Assembly: GCA_947452005.1 (NCBI GenBank)
Contig: CANGBC010000002.1
Span: forward strand, 62,001-126,000
DNA from: Beijerinckiaceae bacterium
Lineage (GTDB): Bacteria > Pseudomonadota > Alphaproteobacteria > Rhizobiales > Beijerinckiaceae
Direction of reading: 5' to 3'
DNA length: 64,000 nt
Positions within the stretch are counted from its first letter, which is position 1, and each line of letters begins with the position of its first letter. Position numbers and translations under genes: made by a program. Below are positions 19,091-25,641 of the stretch, piece by piece. A model generated the notes under the pieces. That model had not been told where the DNA came from, searched no databases, and worked only from the letters and a program-made list of their open reading frames with translations.

Positions 19091-19148
19091 TGCAATCCAG
19101 AAACCGCCGAACCGTCTGGATTGCTTCGCTTCGCTCGCAATGACGGCT
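19091..19148. repeat. REP-like palindromic repeat (GCAATCCAG / CTGGATTGC ... CTCGCAATGACGGC)
   Basis: The inverted arms GCAATCCAG (19092-19100) and CTGGATTGC (19116-19124) are followed by TTCGCTTCGCTCGCAATGAC. The same modules occur at 39705-39796, 48996-49076 and, as a shorter palindrome, at 29294-29329. It lies directly upstream of the EutA-like start codon. Confidence 0.8.
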
Positions 19149-19187
19149 GGAAAGAGAGCGGGCGGCACAAGGCCGCCCGCTGAAGTC

Positions 19188-19790
19188 TTACTTCTTGCCG
19201 CGCAGATAGTCCCGCACGAGCTCGGCGGTCAGCACCACCTTCGGATCGAAATCGGGTGAATCCTCGAATTGCTCGAGTGTGTTCAGGCCGATCTGCTTGA
19301 AGATGCGGTTGGTGCAGGAGATGAAGCGCGCCGGCTTGTCGGGGTCAGCATTGAAATGCTGATGCACCGTATTCGGCGGGATGTAGATCACATCGCCCGA
19401 TTCCCACTCGAAACGCTGCACCTGCGGATTGATGACCCATTCAAAGACATTGCCGATTTCGCAATCAGAATCCTGATGCAAATCGTAGCCCTTGCCTTCG
19501 ATCACATAGACGCATTCTTCCGCGAGATGGCGGTGCTTGCCCGAGCGCGAGCCCGGCGGAATGATCTGCATGTAAGCATCGACCGTTTCCATGCGCGTGT
19601 TCATGTTCTCATTGATGAGATGCTTCAGGAGACCCTGACGCGACATTTCCCACGGCATATCTTCGGGGCGCACAATCTTCTTGCGACGCGAATTGCGCGA
19701 GGGCGCATCCATCGAATCGTCCAGAAGGCGCTGATAGAGACGCTCATTGCCCTGGCCTTCGAGCCAAGAGGTGGTTTCATCCCATGCCAT
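19188..19790 (-). CDS. Cupin-domain protein (second of a pair)
   Basis: This 200-residue protein holds a single cupin barrel at about residues 75-160. Motif 1 has the metal-ligand pattern (PPGSRSGKHRHLAEECVYVI: His, His, Glu) and motif 2 is GDVIYIPPNTVHQHFNAD with the third His. Such proteins include ring-cleaving dioxygenases, isomerases and sensors, and nothing seen decides between these. The ATG at 19790 follows the upstream cupin stop by one nucleotide, with GGGAGG upstream, so the two are translationally coupled. Both cupins share the VHQHFNA wording, suggesting paralogues that may form one complex. A longer frame to 19871 overlaps the first cupin and lacks homology. Confidence 0.85.
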   Translation of the reverse strand: MAWDETTSWLEGQGNERLYQRLLDDSMDAPSRNSRRKKIVRPEDMPWEMSRQGLLKHLINENMNTRMETVDAYMQIIPPGSRSGKHRHLAEECVYVIEGKGYDLHQDSDCEIGNVFEWVINPQVQRFEWESGDVIYIPPNTVHQHFNADPDKPARFISCTNRIFKQIGLNTLEQFEDSPDFDPKVVLTAELVRDYLRGKK

Positions 19791-19791
19791 A

Positions 19792-20430
19792 TCAGTAGCC
19801 TCCCTTGGGATGGTTATTGTCCTGTTCGGCCTCGCGCACTTCGAAACCTTCCGAGAATTCGGAATGTTCAACCGAGCGCGACTTCACCTGCTTCTGGAAG
19901 AGCATGTTCAGGAAGAGATACATGGGCTTCGTCTTGATGACGATGGCGCGTGCGGGCTTGGTGGTCGACGCGTTGAAATGCTGATGCACGCAATTGTTGT
20001 GCACGATGGCGACATCGCCAGCCTTCCAGTCATAGCGAATGCCGTCATGAATCTCGTAGCCTTCGCCATCGAGAATGTAGAAAGCAGCTTCGTTGACGTG
20101 GCCATGCTGCTGCGAGGAGGCGCCGGGCGCATATTCTTCCAGATGGAAATGGAAGGTCTGCGTGATGCCATCCTTCGGCTCGACATAATGGCGGCTGAAG
20201 CATTGCGGGCCGTCGACGAAGGGAATGTCCTTGGCCTTGCGCACGCGCGGCACAGAGCGCAGACGCTCAAGTTCGTCCTGCAGCTTGTACTCGCCCTGAA
20301 TGGAGCGCACGAAAATGCGATCCTTCTTGGAATGGTAATGCGTGGCGAGTTTTTCTTCTGCAGACATATTCGCCGAATTGTGACCGAGGTCGGCAGCTGC
20401 CGTGCCCTTCGTCACTCGTTGATCTGTCAT
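19792..20430 (-). CDS. Cupin-domain protein (first of a pair)
   Basis: This 212-residue protein has a cupin core with ligand motifs GASSQQHGHVNEAAFYILDG (His, His, Glu) and GDVAIVHNNCVHQHFNAS (His). Metal binding is therefore likely, and an oxygenase or isomerase role in catabolism is possible but not shown. The start is the ATG at 20430 with GGAGAGA upstream; a longer frame to 20607 runs into the lysR end and is rejected. The gene heads a run cupin-cupin-EutA-like on the minus strand, behind a 155-nt gap that holds a perfect palindrome at 20501-20518. Confidence 0.85.
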   Translation of the reverse strand: MTDQRVTKGTAAADLGHNSANMSAEEKLATHYHSKKDRIFVRSIQGEYKLQDELERLRSVPRVRKAKDIPFVDGPQCFSRHYVEPKDGITQTFHFHLEEYAPGASSQQHGHVNEAAFYILDGEGYEIHDGIRYDWKAGDVAIVHNNCVHQHFNASTTKPARAIVIKTKPMYLFLNMLFQKQVKSRSVEHSEFSEGFEVREAEQDNNHPKGGY

Positions 20431-20500
20431 GTTTCTCTCCCCAAAAATGGTGGGTCGCGCCATGGGCGGCGCCGGCCGGCCGCGGAGTTGGCCTCCGCCT

Positions 20501-20518
20501 TTCGACTGGAGAGTCGAA
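20501..20518. promoter_or_regulatory. Candidate operator upstream of the cupin pair
   Basis: This is a perfect inverted repeat TTCGACT-GGAG-AGTCGAA, centred about 80 nt upstream of the first cupin start codon in the lysR-cupin gap. It could bind a regulator or form a hairpin in the leader. Its sequence differs from the lysR-proximal palindrome. Confidence 0.45.
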
Positions 20519-20585
20519 TAAGCCTTTTGGCGGGGATGCGCAATCTCATCGATCGGGATTTGGTCTCGTTTCAGAGGCTTGCGCC

Positions 20586-21506
20586 TCACAGGCTGGGGTG
20601 GCGCCAAGCCAGTTCGCCGGCAGCAATGCGGGCGGCGATGAGCGGTAGCAAGGCTCCCTCCAGCTCGCGGCGCCGGGCGGGCGGTAGCTGGGTGCGCGTG
20701 ATCAGCACAAGGCTGCGGCTCACCGCCGGGTCACAGACACGCCTCGCCGCCAATTGGCCCGCGCGGATTTCCTCATAGAAGAGACCCAGCGGCACGATCG
20801 AGCAGCGCCCGTGGCGCACCAGCAATTCGCGCTTCACGGTCACCGCCTCTGCCTCAATCAGATCAAGGCTCATGCCACGCGCCTGCGCGGCCTGTTCAAT
20901 CAGACGGCGGCCGGCCTGAAACGAGCCATCCAGCACCAGCGGCAATTGAGCGAGCTCGGCAAAGACAATATCGCCTTTGCTCGCCCCCACCAGGTCAGGC
21001 GGGCCCACGAGATACAGGTCTTCACTATAAAGCGCTGTGGGAGAAAGCTTTTCGACATTTTGCGGATCATAACAGAGAGCCGCATCAAGCTCGCCTGCCA
21101 GCACAAGGCGCGCGAGTTCATCCGACAGGCCCTCGCGCAAAGACACGCGCGGGCCCACCCCTGTGGCTGCGCTGGCGACAAGCTCAGGCGCAATGGCGCG
21201 CCCCGGCGTTGGCGTGACGCCCAAGGAGATGACGGGTGTGGGTGCCTTGCGCAATTTGCCCAATGCGGCCTCAGCGGCTTCCACCTCGGCCATGATCTTG
21301 CGGGCATGCTCTGCCAGAACGGTGCCCGCCTTGGTGGTGCGGATGCCGCGCGAATGGCGCTCCAGCAAAGGCGTGCCGTAGCGCTCTTCCAGCTGTTTCA
21401 CCTGATAGCCAAGGGCGGGCTGGGAGACATGCAACAGCCGCGCGGCCGCCGTGAAAGAGCCGGCCTCGGCAACGGCAAGAAAGTAGCGGAGCTGACGCAA
21501 ATCCAT
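20586..21506 (-). CDS. LysR-family transcriptional regulator
   Basis: The 306-residue protein has a classical N-terminal winged helix (MDLRQLRYFLAVAEAGSFTAAARLLHVSQPALGYQVKQLEE, residues 1-41, given here only as its opening region) and a periplasmic-binding-protein-like effector domain at about 90-300. It diverges from the amidohydrolase gene with 98 nt between start codons, the usual arrangement for a LysR regulator and its target. A perfect palindrome at 21513-21531 lies only 7 nt from its ATG, which fits autorepression. The cupin genes on its other side are also possible targets. The inducer is unknown. Confidence 0.93.
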   Translation of the reverse strand: MDLRQLRYFLAVAEAGSFTAAARLLHVSQPALGYQVKQLEERYGTPLLERHSRGIRTTKAGTVLAEHARKIMAEVEAAEAALGKLRKAPTPVISLGVTPTPGRAIAPELVASAATGVGPRVSLREGLSDELARLVLAGELDAALCYDPQNVEKLSPTALYSEDLYLVGPPDLVGASKGDIVFAELAQLPLVLDGSFQAGRRLIEQAAQARGMSLDLIEAEAVTVKRELLVRHGRCSIVPLGLFYEEIRAGQLAARRVCDPAVSRSLVLITRTQLPPARRRELEGALLPLIAARIAAGELAWRHPSL

Positions 21507-21512
21507 GGGCCG

Positions 21513-21531
21513 CTATAAAAACCATTTATAG
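21513..21531. promoter_or_regulatory. Candidate LysR-type operator (T-N11-A palindrome)
   Basis: A perfect inverted repeat CTATAAA-N5-TTTATAG lies in the divergent lysR/amidohydrolase gap. It contains T-N11-A spacings expected of LysR-family sites and is AT-rich against GC-rich surroundings. It would cover the lysR ribosome-binding site or promoter. Confidence 0.65.
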
Positions 21532-21604
21532 CTCCTGTTCAAGCTCTGTATTGGAAAAATGCGCGGCCTGCCCCTACCCATCATGCCCAACACGGGAGGT
21601 TTCC

Positions 21605-22621
21605 ATGCGTTACATTGATGCGTTCAACCACTTCTTCCCCCAGGCTCTCTGGGACAAGATGATGAATTCTGAGGGTGCGGCCAAGGACATTGGCAAGCGC
21701 ATGCGCGGCATTCCTTGCATTTATGACATCAACGAGCGTCTGAAATGCGTCGACATGTTCCGCAAGGAGCATGACTACAAGCAGGTGATCTCGCTCGGCA
21801 TGCCGCCGCTGGAATCGCTGGGCACGCCCGAACAGGTCGAAGAATTCGCCCGCCTCGGCAATGACGGCATGGCTGAACTCGTGCGCAAGCACCCTGACCA
21901 GTTCTGCGGCTTCTTGGCCTCGCTGCCGATGAATTCCGATAATGCCTGGAAGGAAGCCGAACGCGCGTTCCAGCTCGGCGCCAATGCCATCCAGCTGCAC
22001 ACCAACATCAATGGTGATCCGCTCGATCACCCAAAATACTTCCCGATCTTCGAACTGGCCGCCAAGCATGGCAAGCCGATCTTCCTGCATCCTTCGCGCG
22101 CTGCGGGCGATCTGGCCGATTACAAGAACGAGTCGAAGTCCAAGTATGAAATCTGGTGGACTTTCGGCTGGCCCTACGAAACATCAGCCGCCATGGCCCG
22201 TCTTGTGTTCTCGGGCATGATGGACAAGTTGCCGGAACTGAAGGTTCTCGCCCATCACTTGGGCGCGATGGTTCCTTACTTCGAAGGCCGCGTGGGTCCG
22301 GGCTGGGATCAGCTTGGCAAGCGCACATCGGATGAAGATTATTCCGTTGTGCTGGCAGGCCTGAAGAAGCGTCCGTTCGATTACTTCAAGGACTTCTACG
22401 CCGACACAGCCGTGTTTGGCTCGAAGCCTGCAACCGAATGCGGCTTGGCCTTCTATGGCGAAGACAAGGTGCTGTTTGCATCCGACTCGCCGTTCGATCC
22501 TGAAAAGGGTCCTGGCTACATTCGCGACACCATCAAGGTTCTGTCGGAAGTCGAAATGTCCGACACGATGCGCGAGAAGATCTATTACAAGAACGCCCAG
22601 AAACTGCTCGGCATCAAATAA
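21605..22621 (+). CDS. Amidohydrolase-2 family protein (ACMSD/decarboxylase-like)
   Basis: The 338-residue TIM-barrel protein resembles the ACMSD, gamma-resorcylate decarboxylase and oxalomesaconate hydratase group: opening IDAFNHFFPQ, QLHTNINGDPLDHPKYFPIF, metal-ligand region KPIFLHPSRA, VLAHHLGAMVPYFEGR and the terminal Asp in VLFASDSPFDPEKG. In the opening motif the usual HxH reads F-N-H, so one metal ligand seems replaced. The start is ATG 21605 with GGGAGG upstream; the frame opens 18 codons earlier without homology. It diverges from lysR and probably handles an aromatic or ring-fission acid. The substrate cannot be read from the sequence. Confidence 0.87.
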   Translation: MRYIDAFNHFFPQALWDKMMNSEGAAKDIGKRMRGIPCIYDINERLKCVDMFRKEHDYKQVISLGMPPLESLGTPEQVEEFARLGNDGMAELVRKHPDQFCGFLASLPMNSDNAWKEAERAFQLGANAIQLHTNINGDPLDHPKYFPIFELAAKHGKPIFLHPSRAAGDLADYKNESKSKYEIWWTFGWPYETSAAMARLVFSGMMDKLPELKVLAHHLGAMVPYFEGRVGPGWDQLGKRTSDEDYSVVLAGLKKRPFDYFKDFYADTAVFGSKPATECGLAFYGEDKVLFASDSPFDPEKGPGYIRDTIKVLSEVEMSDTMREKIYYKNAQKLLGIK

Positions 22622-22649
22622 AATCAAAAGCCGAAGTAGCAAACTGAAG

Positions 22650-22677
22650 AACCCGCCGGGAGACTGGCGGGTTTTTT
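22650..22677 (+). terminator. Intrinsic terminator of the amidohydrolase gene
   Basis: The stem AACCCGCC / GGCGGGTT with an 8-nt loop is followed by TTTTTT, 29 nt past the stop codon. Confidence 0.9.
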
Positions 22678-22689
22678 CATGGCACCACA

Positions 22690-22712
22690 GCCGTCATTGC
22701 GAGGAGCGGATC
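22690..22712. repeat. Truncated half of the REP-like repeat
   Basis: AGCCGTCATTGCGAGGAGCG-type sequence matches the left end of the repeat at 39705, but its partner arm is missing here. Confidence 0.55.
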
Positions 22713-22723
22713 GTGACGAGCAC

Positions 22724-22752
22724 AAAAAAAGGTGCTCCGAAGAGCGCCTTTT
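22724..22752 (-). terminator. Intrinsic terminator of the binding-protein gene
   Basis: On the minus strand AAAAGGCGCTC-TTCG-GAGCACC is followed by TTTTTTT, with a stable UUCG-type loop. It lies 20 nt past the stop of the convergent binding-protein gene. Confidence 0.85.
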
Positions 22753-22771
22753 CAATTCGCCTTATCAAACC

Positions 22772-23797
22772 TCAGCGCTTGGCTGGGCCCAGTTCTTTCA
22801 CAGCTGCCTGAATGAAGCTTTCGTCCAGAACCTGATCGACCGTGACCTTGCCCGTCACATCGCCCTGCTCTTTGAAGAAAGCCAGATCCTTCTTCAAGCT
22901 CTCGACATTGAGCTTGCCGTCGGGATCGGTGCCGTGGACGATCATCGTGCGCAGCGTGGCTTCATCCTTGATGACCGAATATTTGGCGAGAATTTTCACC
23001 ATCTCATCCGCGCCCGGGCCTGCAATGCGGCCGTTCACAATCGATGCATTGAAATCACGCACCGCGCGCAGATAGGCTTTCATGAAGCGCTTGGCGACTT
23101 CCGGGCGCTTTTCAGCAAAATCGCCTGACATCAAAATCGTCGCGGTCTGCGCATTGGGATAGAATTCATCATTGCCCTTGAAGCGCACAGCCGCGCCCAT
23201 TTCCACAATCTTGGAAACCGTCGGCTCTGTCGAAATGCTGGCAGCAATGGCGCTGTTCTGGAAAGCGACCGCATGCTGCGGGAAGCCGAGATAGACCTTC
23301 TCGACATCATTATATGTCAGGCCACCGTTCTTCATCGCTTCATTGAGCACAGAAGCGTCAGACCCACCCGCACCGGTGATGGCCACTTTCATGCCCTTCA
23401 GATCAGCAAAGCTTTTGACCTTGCCGCTTTCGATGAGATCTTTGCGCACCATGAAAGCCTGGAAGCCAGCGCCTTTCACATTATGCGCCTTGTCGGCGAC
23501 GATCTTGATTTTGATCCCGCGATCAACCGCATTGTAGAGGCCCGCAGACGCCGCACCGCCACCAATATCGAGCTGGCCTGCACCAAGTGGCGCCACCATT
23601 TTCGCGCCCGTATCAAAGGAGACAAATTCAGCTTCAATGCCTTCAGCTTTGTAATAGCCCTTGGCATCAGCAATGAAGAGCGCAGCATCACTGGAGGCGT
23701 TCACCACGGCGATGGAAACTTTGTCGGCGGCCTGCGCGGCTTGCGCAGTGATAAGCGCAGCACCAGCCAGAAGCATGGCCTTCAGCATATGTTTCAT
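22772..23797 (-). CDS. ABC transporter periplasmic substrate-binding protein (NMT1/SsuA-like)
   Basis: This 341-residue protein starts with a signal peptide (MKHMLKAMLLAGAALITAQA, cleavage likely after AQAADK region residues 21-24). An NMT1/SsuA/TauA-type fold follows: ADAKGYYKAEGIEAEFVSFD, VAPLGAGQLDIGGGAASAGL, FADLKGMKVAITGAGGSDA and YLGFPQHAVAFQNSAIAAS. Such proteins deliver nitrogen-, sulfur- or aromatic-acid-type solutes to an ABC importer. No permease or ATPase gene is adjacent, so it is an orphan here. Its place between the amidohydrolase and aldolase genes suggests that it captures the substrate or a precursor of this catabolic block. Confidence 0.87.
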   Translation of the reverse strand: MKHMLKAMLLAGAALITAQAAQAADKVSIAVVNASSDAALFIADAKGYYKAEGIEAEFVSFDTGAKMVAPLGAGQLDIGGGAASAGLYNAVDRGIKIKIVADKAHNVKGAGFQAFMVRKDLIESGKVKSFADLKGMKVAITGAGGSDASVLNEAMKNGGLTYNDVEKVYLGFPQHAVAFQNSAIAASISTEPTVSKIVEMGAAVRFKGNDEFYPNAQTATILMSGDFAEKRPEVAKRFMKAYLRAVRDFNASIVNGRIAGPGADEMVKILAKYSVIKDEATLRTMIVHGTDPDGKLNVESLKKDLAFFKEQGDVTGKVTVDQVLDESFIQAAVKELGPAKR

Positions 23798-23831
23798 GGT
23801 TTCACTCCCTGTTTGTTTTTGTGTGCCACGA

Positions 23832-23953
23832 CCCTTCTCCCGCTTGCGGGAGAAGGTGGCGCGCGAAGCGCGACGGATGAGGGCGACACAACCGCACTCA
23901 CCCTCACCCGCCTCGCTTTGCGAGGCACCCTCTCCCGCGTGCGGGAGAGGGGA
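23832..23953. repeat. Intergenic palindromic repeat pair (CTCCCGC..GCGGGAG type)
   Basis: Two strong hairpins, CCCTTCTCCCGC-TT-GCGGGAGAAGG-type near 23832-23857 and CCCTCTCCCGC-GT-GCGGGAGAGGG-type near 23929-23953, flank a shorter GCCTCGC..GCGAGGC palindrome. A single copy of the same module is at 63858-63883. They fill the 162-nt gap between the aldolase and binding-protein genes and may also end transcription. Confidence 0.75.
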
Positions 23954-23959
23954 AACGCA

Positions 23960-24727
23960 TTAAAGCGTCGGATCAGTGCGCGAGAAGCCCGGGCCCATGT
24001 CCCAGCTCTGCGAACGATAGGGGCGGCTGACCTCGCGGCACCAGTTTTCCCAACCGCGTTCCCACGTGAAGCCGGCGCGGCCCTTGGTGTTGGTCGCCAC
24101 TTCGCCTTCATGCATATATTCAACTTCGCCCATCTGCAGGGCCTTGATGAGCATTTCGGCGTTGATCTCCATGTAAATCGCGGTGAACACCGATTCACGG
24201 ATCGAACGACCGCACACAACCGAACCATGGCCGCGCATCAGCGACACGGTGCGATTGCCCAGCGTCTGGGCGAGATCGCGACCCATTTCCATCGAGGTCA
24301 CGAGCAGGTTGGTCTCATAACCAAACTTGGTGCCGATATCCCAGTTGGGAATGTCAGTGCCGATCGGTGCGCACATGTGCATGATCGGGCGCATCTTGCG
24401 GCCCGTCACGGTGAAGGGCACGACGTTCGGGCTGTGGTTGTGCACGACGCACATCACATCTGGGCGCGCTTCGAGAATGGCGCCATGGATGAAGCGTTCC
24501 GAATAAGGCTTGCCAGCTTCGCGACCAACGATATGGCCATCGAGCGTGAATTCCATAATATCGTCTTCGACGGTGCAAGCAGGTGCACGCGCGCGCGACA
24601 TCAGAAAATGGTTCGGATTTTCCGGATGGCGAACCGAAATGTGGCCGAAGGAATCGACAACATGGTGATGGGCGAGAATATGGTTCGCCGTGACGAGTTC
24701 TTCCTTCAATTGACCCAGATCGGTCAT
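23960..24727 (-). CDS. Class II aldolase/adducin-fold enzyme
   Basis: The 255-residue protein has the zinc-dependent class II aldolase fold: HILAHHHVVDSFGHISVR, metal-binding HNHSPNVVPF (His-x-His), a third His in LMRGHGSVVCGR, and a conserved Glu in KPYSERFIHGAIL. The family includes fuculose/rhamnulose-phosphate aldolases and 3,4-dihydroxyphthalate-type decarboxylases. The neighbouring amidohydrolase and cupins make an aromatic-acid decarboxylase an attractive but unproven guess. The start is ATG 24727. Its 119-nt upstream gap to the IclR gene carries a palindrome at 24796-24811. Confidence 0.87.
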   Translation of the reverse strand: MTDLGQLKEELVTANHILAHHHVVDSFGHISVRHPENPNHFLMSRARAPACTVEDDIMEFTLDGHIVGREAGKPYSERFIHGAILEARPDVMCVVHNHSPNVVPFTVTGRKMRPIMHMCAPIGTDIPNWDIGTKFGYETNLLVTSMEMGRDLAQTLGNRTVSLMRGHGSVVCGRSIRESVFTAIYMEINAEMLIKALQMGEVEYMHEGEVATNTKGRAGFTWERGWENWCREVSRPYRSQSWDMGPGFSRTDPTL

Positions 24728-24795
24728 GGTCGTCTTCCTCCGCTGCTTGCGTCAGTCTTGAATGGTTGCGGCCCCCGTTAGGCAGGGGTCCGTCG

Positions 24796-24811
24796 CCTGT
24801 TTCCATACAGG
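24796..24811. promoter_or_regulatory. Candidate IclR-type operator
   Basis: The inverted repeat CCTGT-TTCCAT-ACAGG lies in the aldolase promoter gap, 36 nt past the end of the IclR-family gene. On the minus strand the site reads as GAAAC repeated at 12-nt spacing, similar in style to IclR-family sites. Confidence 0.4.
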
Positions 24812-24846
24812 TTTCAATCTGCGCTGGCCACTGGAATTGGCGCGCC

Positions 24847-25596
24847 TCAGGCGCCGTCGCGGGCGATGGCGCGCGTGACGATGCGGGCGCAGTGCATGAC
24901 GCGACCCGCCACCTGGGCCAGCCGCTCGGCCGGCAAATGGTCCTCGCCCAGCGTCAGGCTCAAAGACCCAAGCACATTGTTGCGGCGGTCAAAGATCGGG
25001 GCCGCCACGCCGGTCACGCCGCGCGTCACCTGGCTTTCTGTGCTGTCAAAACCGGCCTGACGCATGCCACGCAAACTGGCGCGCATTTCATTCAGCGTGG
25101 TGCCCAGTCCGGCCTGTTGCACAGCGCTCGTCTCGGCTTCGAAAATCTTGCGCACCTGAGCCGAAGGCAGATGAGCCAGAATGATGCGCGACGCCGCCCC
25201 CTGATAAAGGGGCCGCGCAAGGCCGCGCTCGTAATTGGATTGGAATGACGTCGTGCCCTGTTCCTGATGGACGCACAGCACGCGATTGCGATAGCGCCGA
25301 CACAAGAGCGCAATGCCGGGCAATTCGCCGACAAGGTCTGACATGACAGGGCGGCTGGCAAAAATCAGCGGGTCACGCTCGCGCATCGAATAATCGAGCT
25401 CAGCAATGCGCGGTCCCAGCGTATAGCCAACATCGGAGAGCGATGTGAGCAGACCCGTATCGGTCAGGACTTTCAGATAGCGATAGAGGGTCGAGCGCGT
25501 ATAGCCGAGGCGCGCCTGCATATCCTCAAGCGTCCATTCAAGCCGCTCACCCTCGAAGAGATCGAGAATGACGATCATGCGCTCCAGAGAATTCAC
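24847..25596 (-). CDS. IclR-family transcriptional regulator
   Basis: The 249-residue protein has an N-terminal winged helix (SLERMIVILDLFEG, TLEDMQARLGYTRSTLYRYL) and an IclR effector domain (RGLARPLYQGAASRIILAHL; GVTGVAAPIFDRRNNVLGSL; C-terminal VAGRVMHCARIVTRAI). IclR members usually control aromatic or sugar-acid catabolic genes next to them, and here the class II aldolase gene follows directly on the same strand. The start is GTG at 25596, giving the typical SLER opening; an ATG at 25578 would cut into the first helix. Confidence 0.9.
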   Translation of the reverse strand: MNSLERMIVILDLFEGERLEWTLEDMQARLGYTRSTLYRYLKVLTDTGLLTSLSDVGYTLGPRIAELDYSMRERDPLIFASRPVMSDLVGELPGIALLCRRYRNRVLCVHQEQGTTSFQSNYERGLARPLYQGAASRIILAHLPSAQVRKIFEAETSAVQQAGLGTTLNEMRASLRGMRQAGFDSTESQVTRGVTGVAAPIFDRRNNVLGSLSLTLGEDHLPAERLAQVAGRVMHCARIVTRAIARDGA

Positions 25597-25641
25597 GCGA
25601 CAGCCCGCCCCTGCTTCTTTTGCTCTGTGCCCATTAGAGCG

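Noticed and set aside
19090-19170. N-terminal extension of the EutA-like protein (SLRAKRSNP wording)
   Set aside because: It is the translation of the dispersed palindromic repeat, a common false start.
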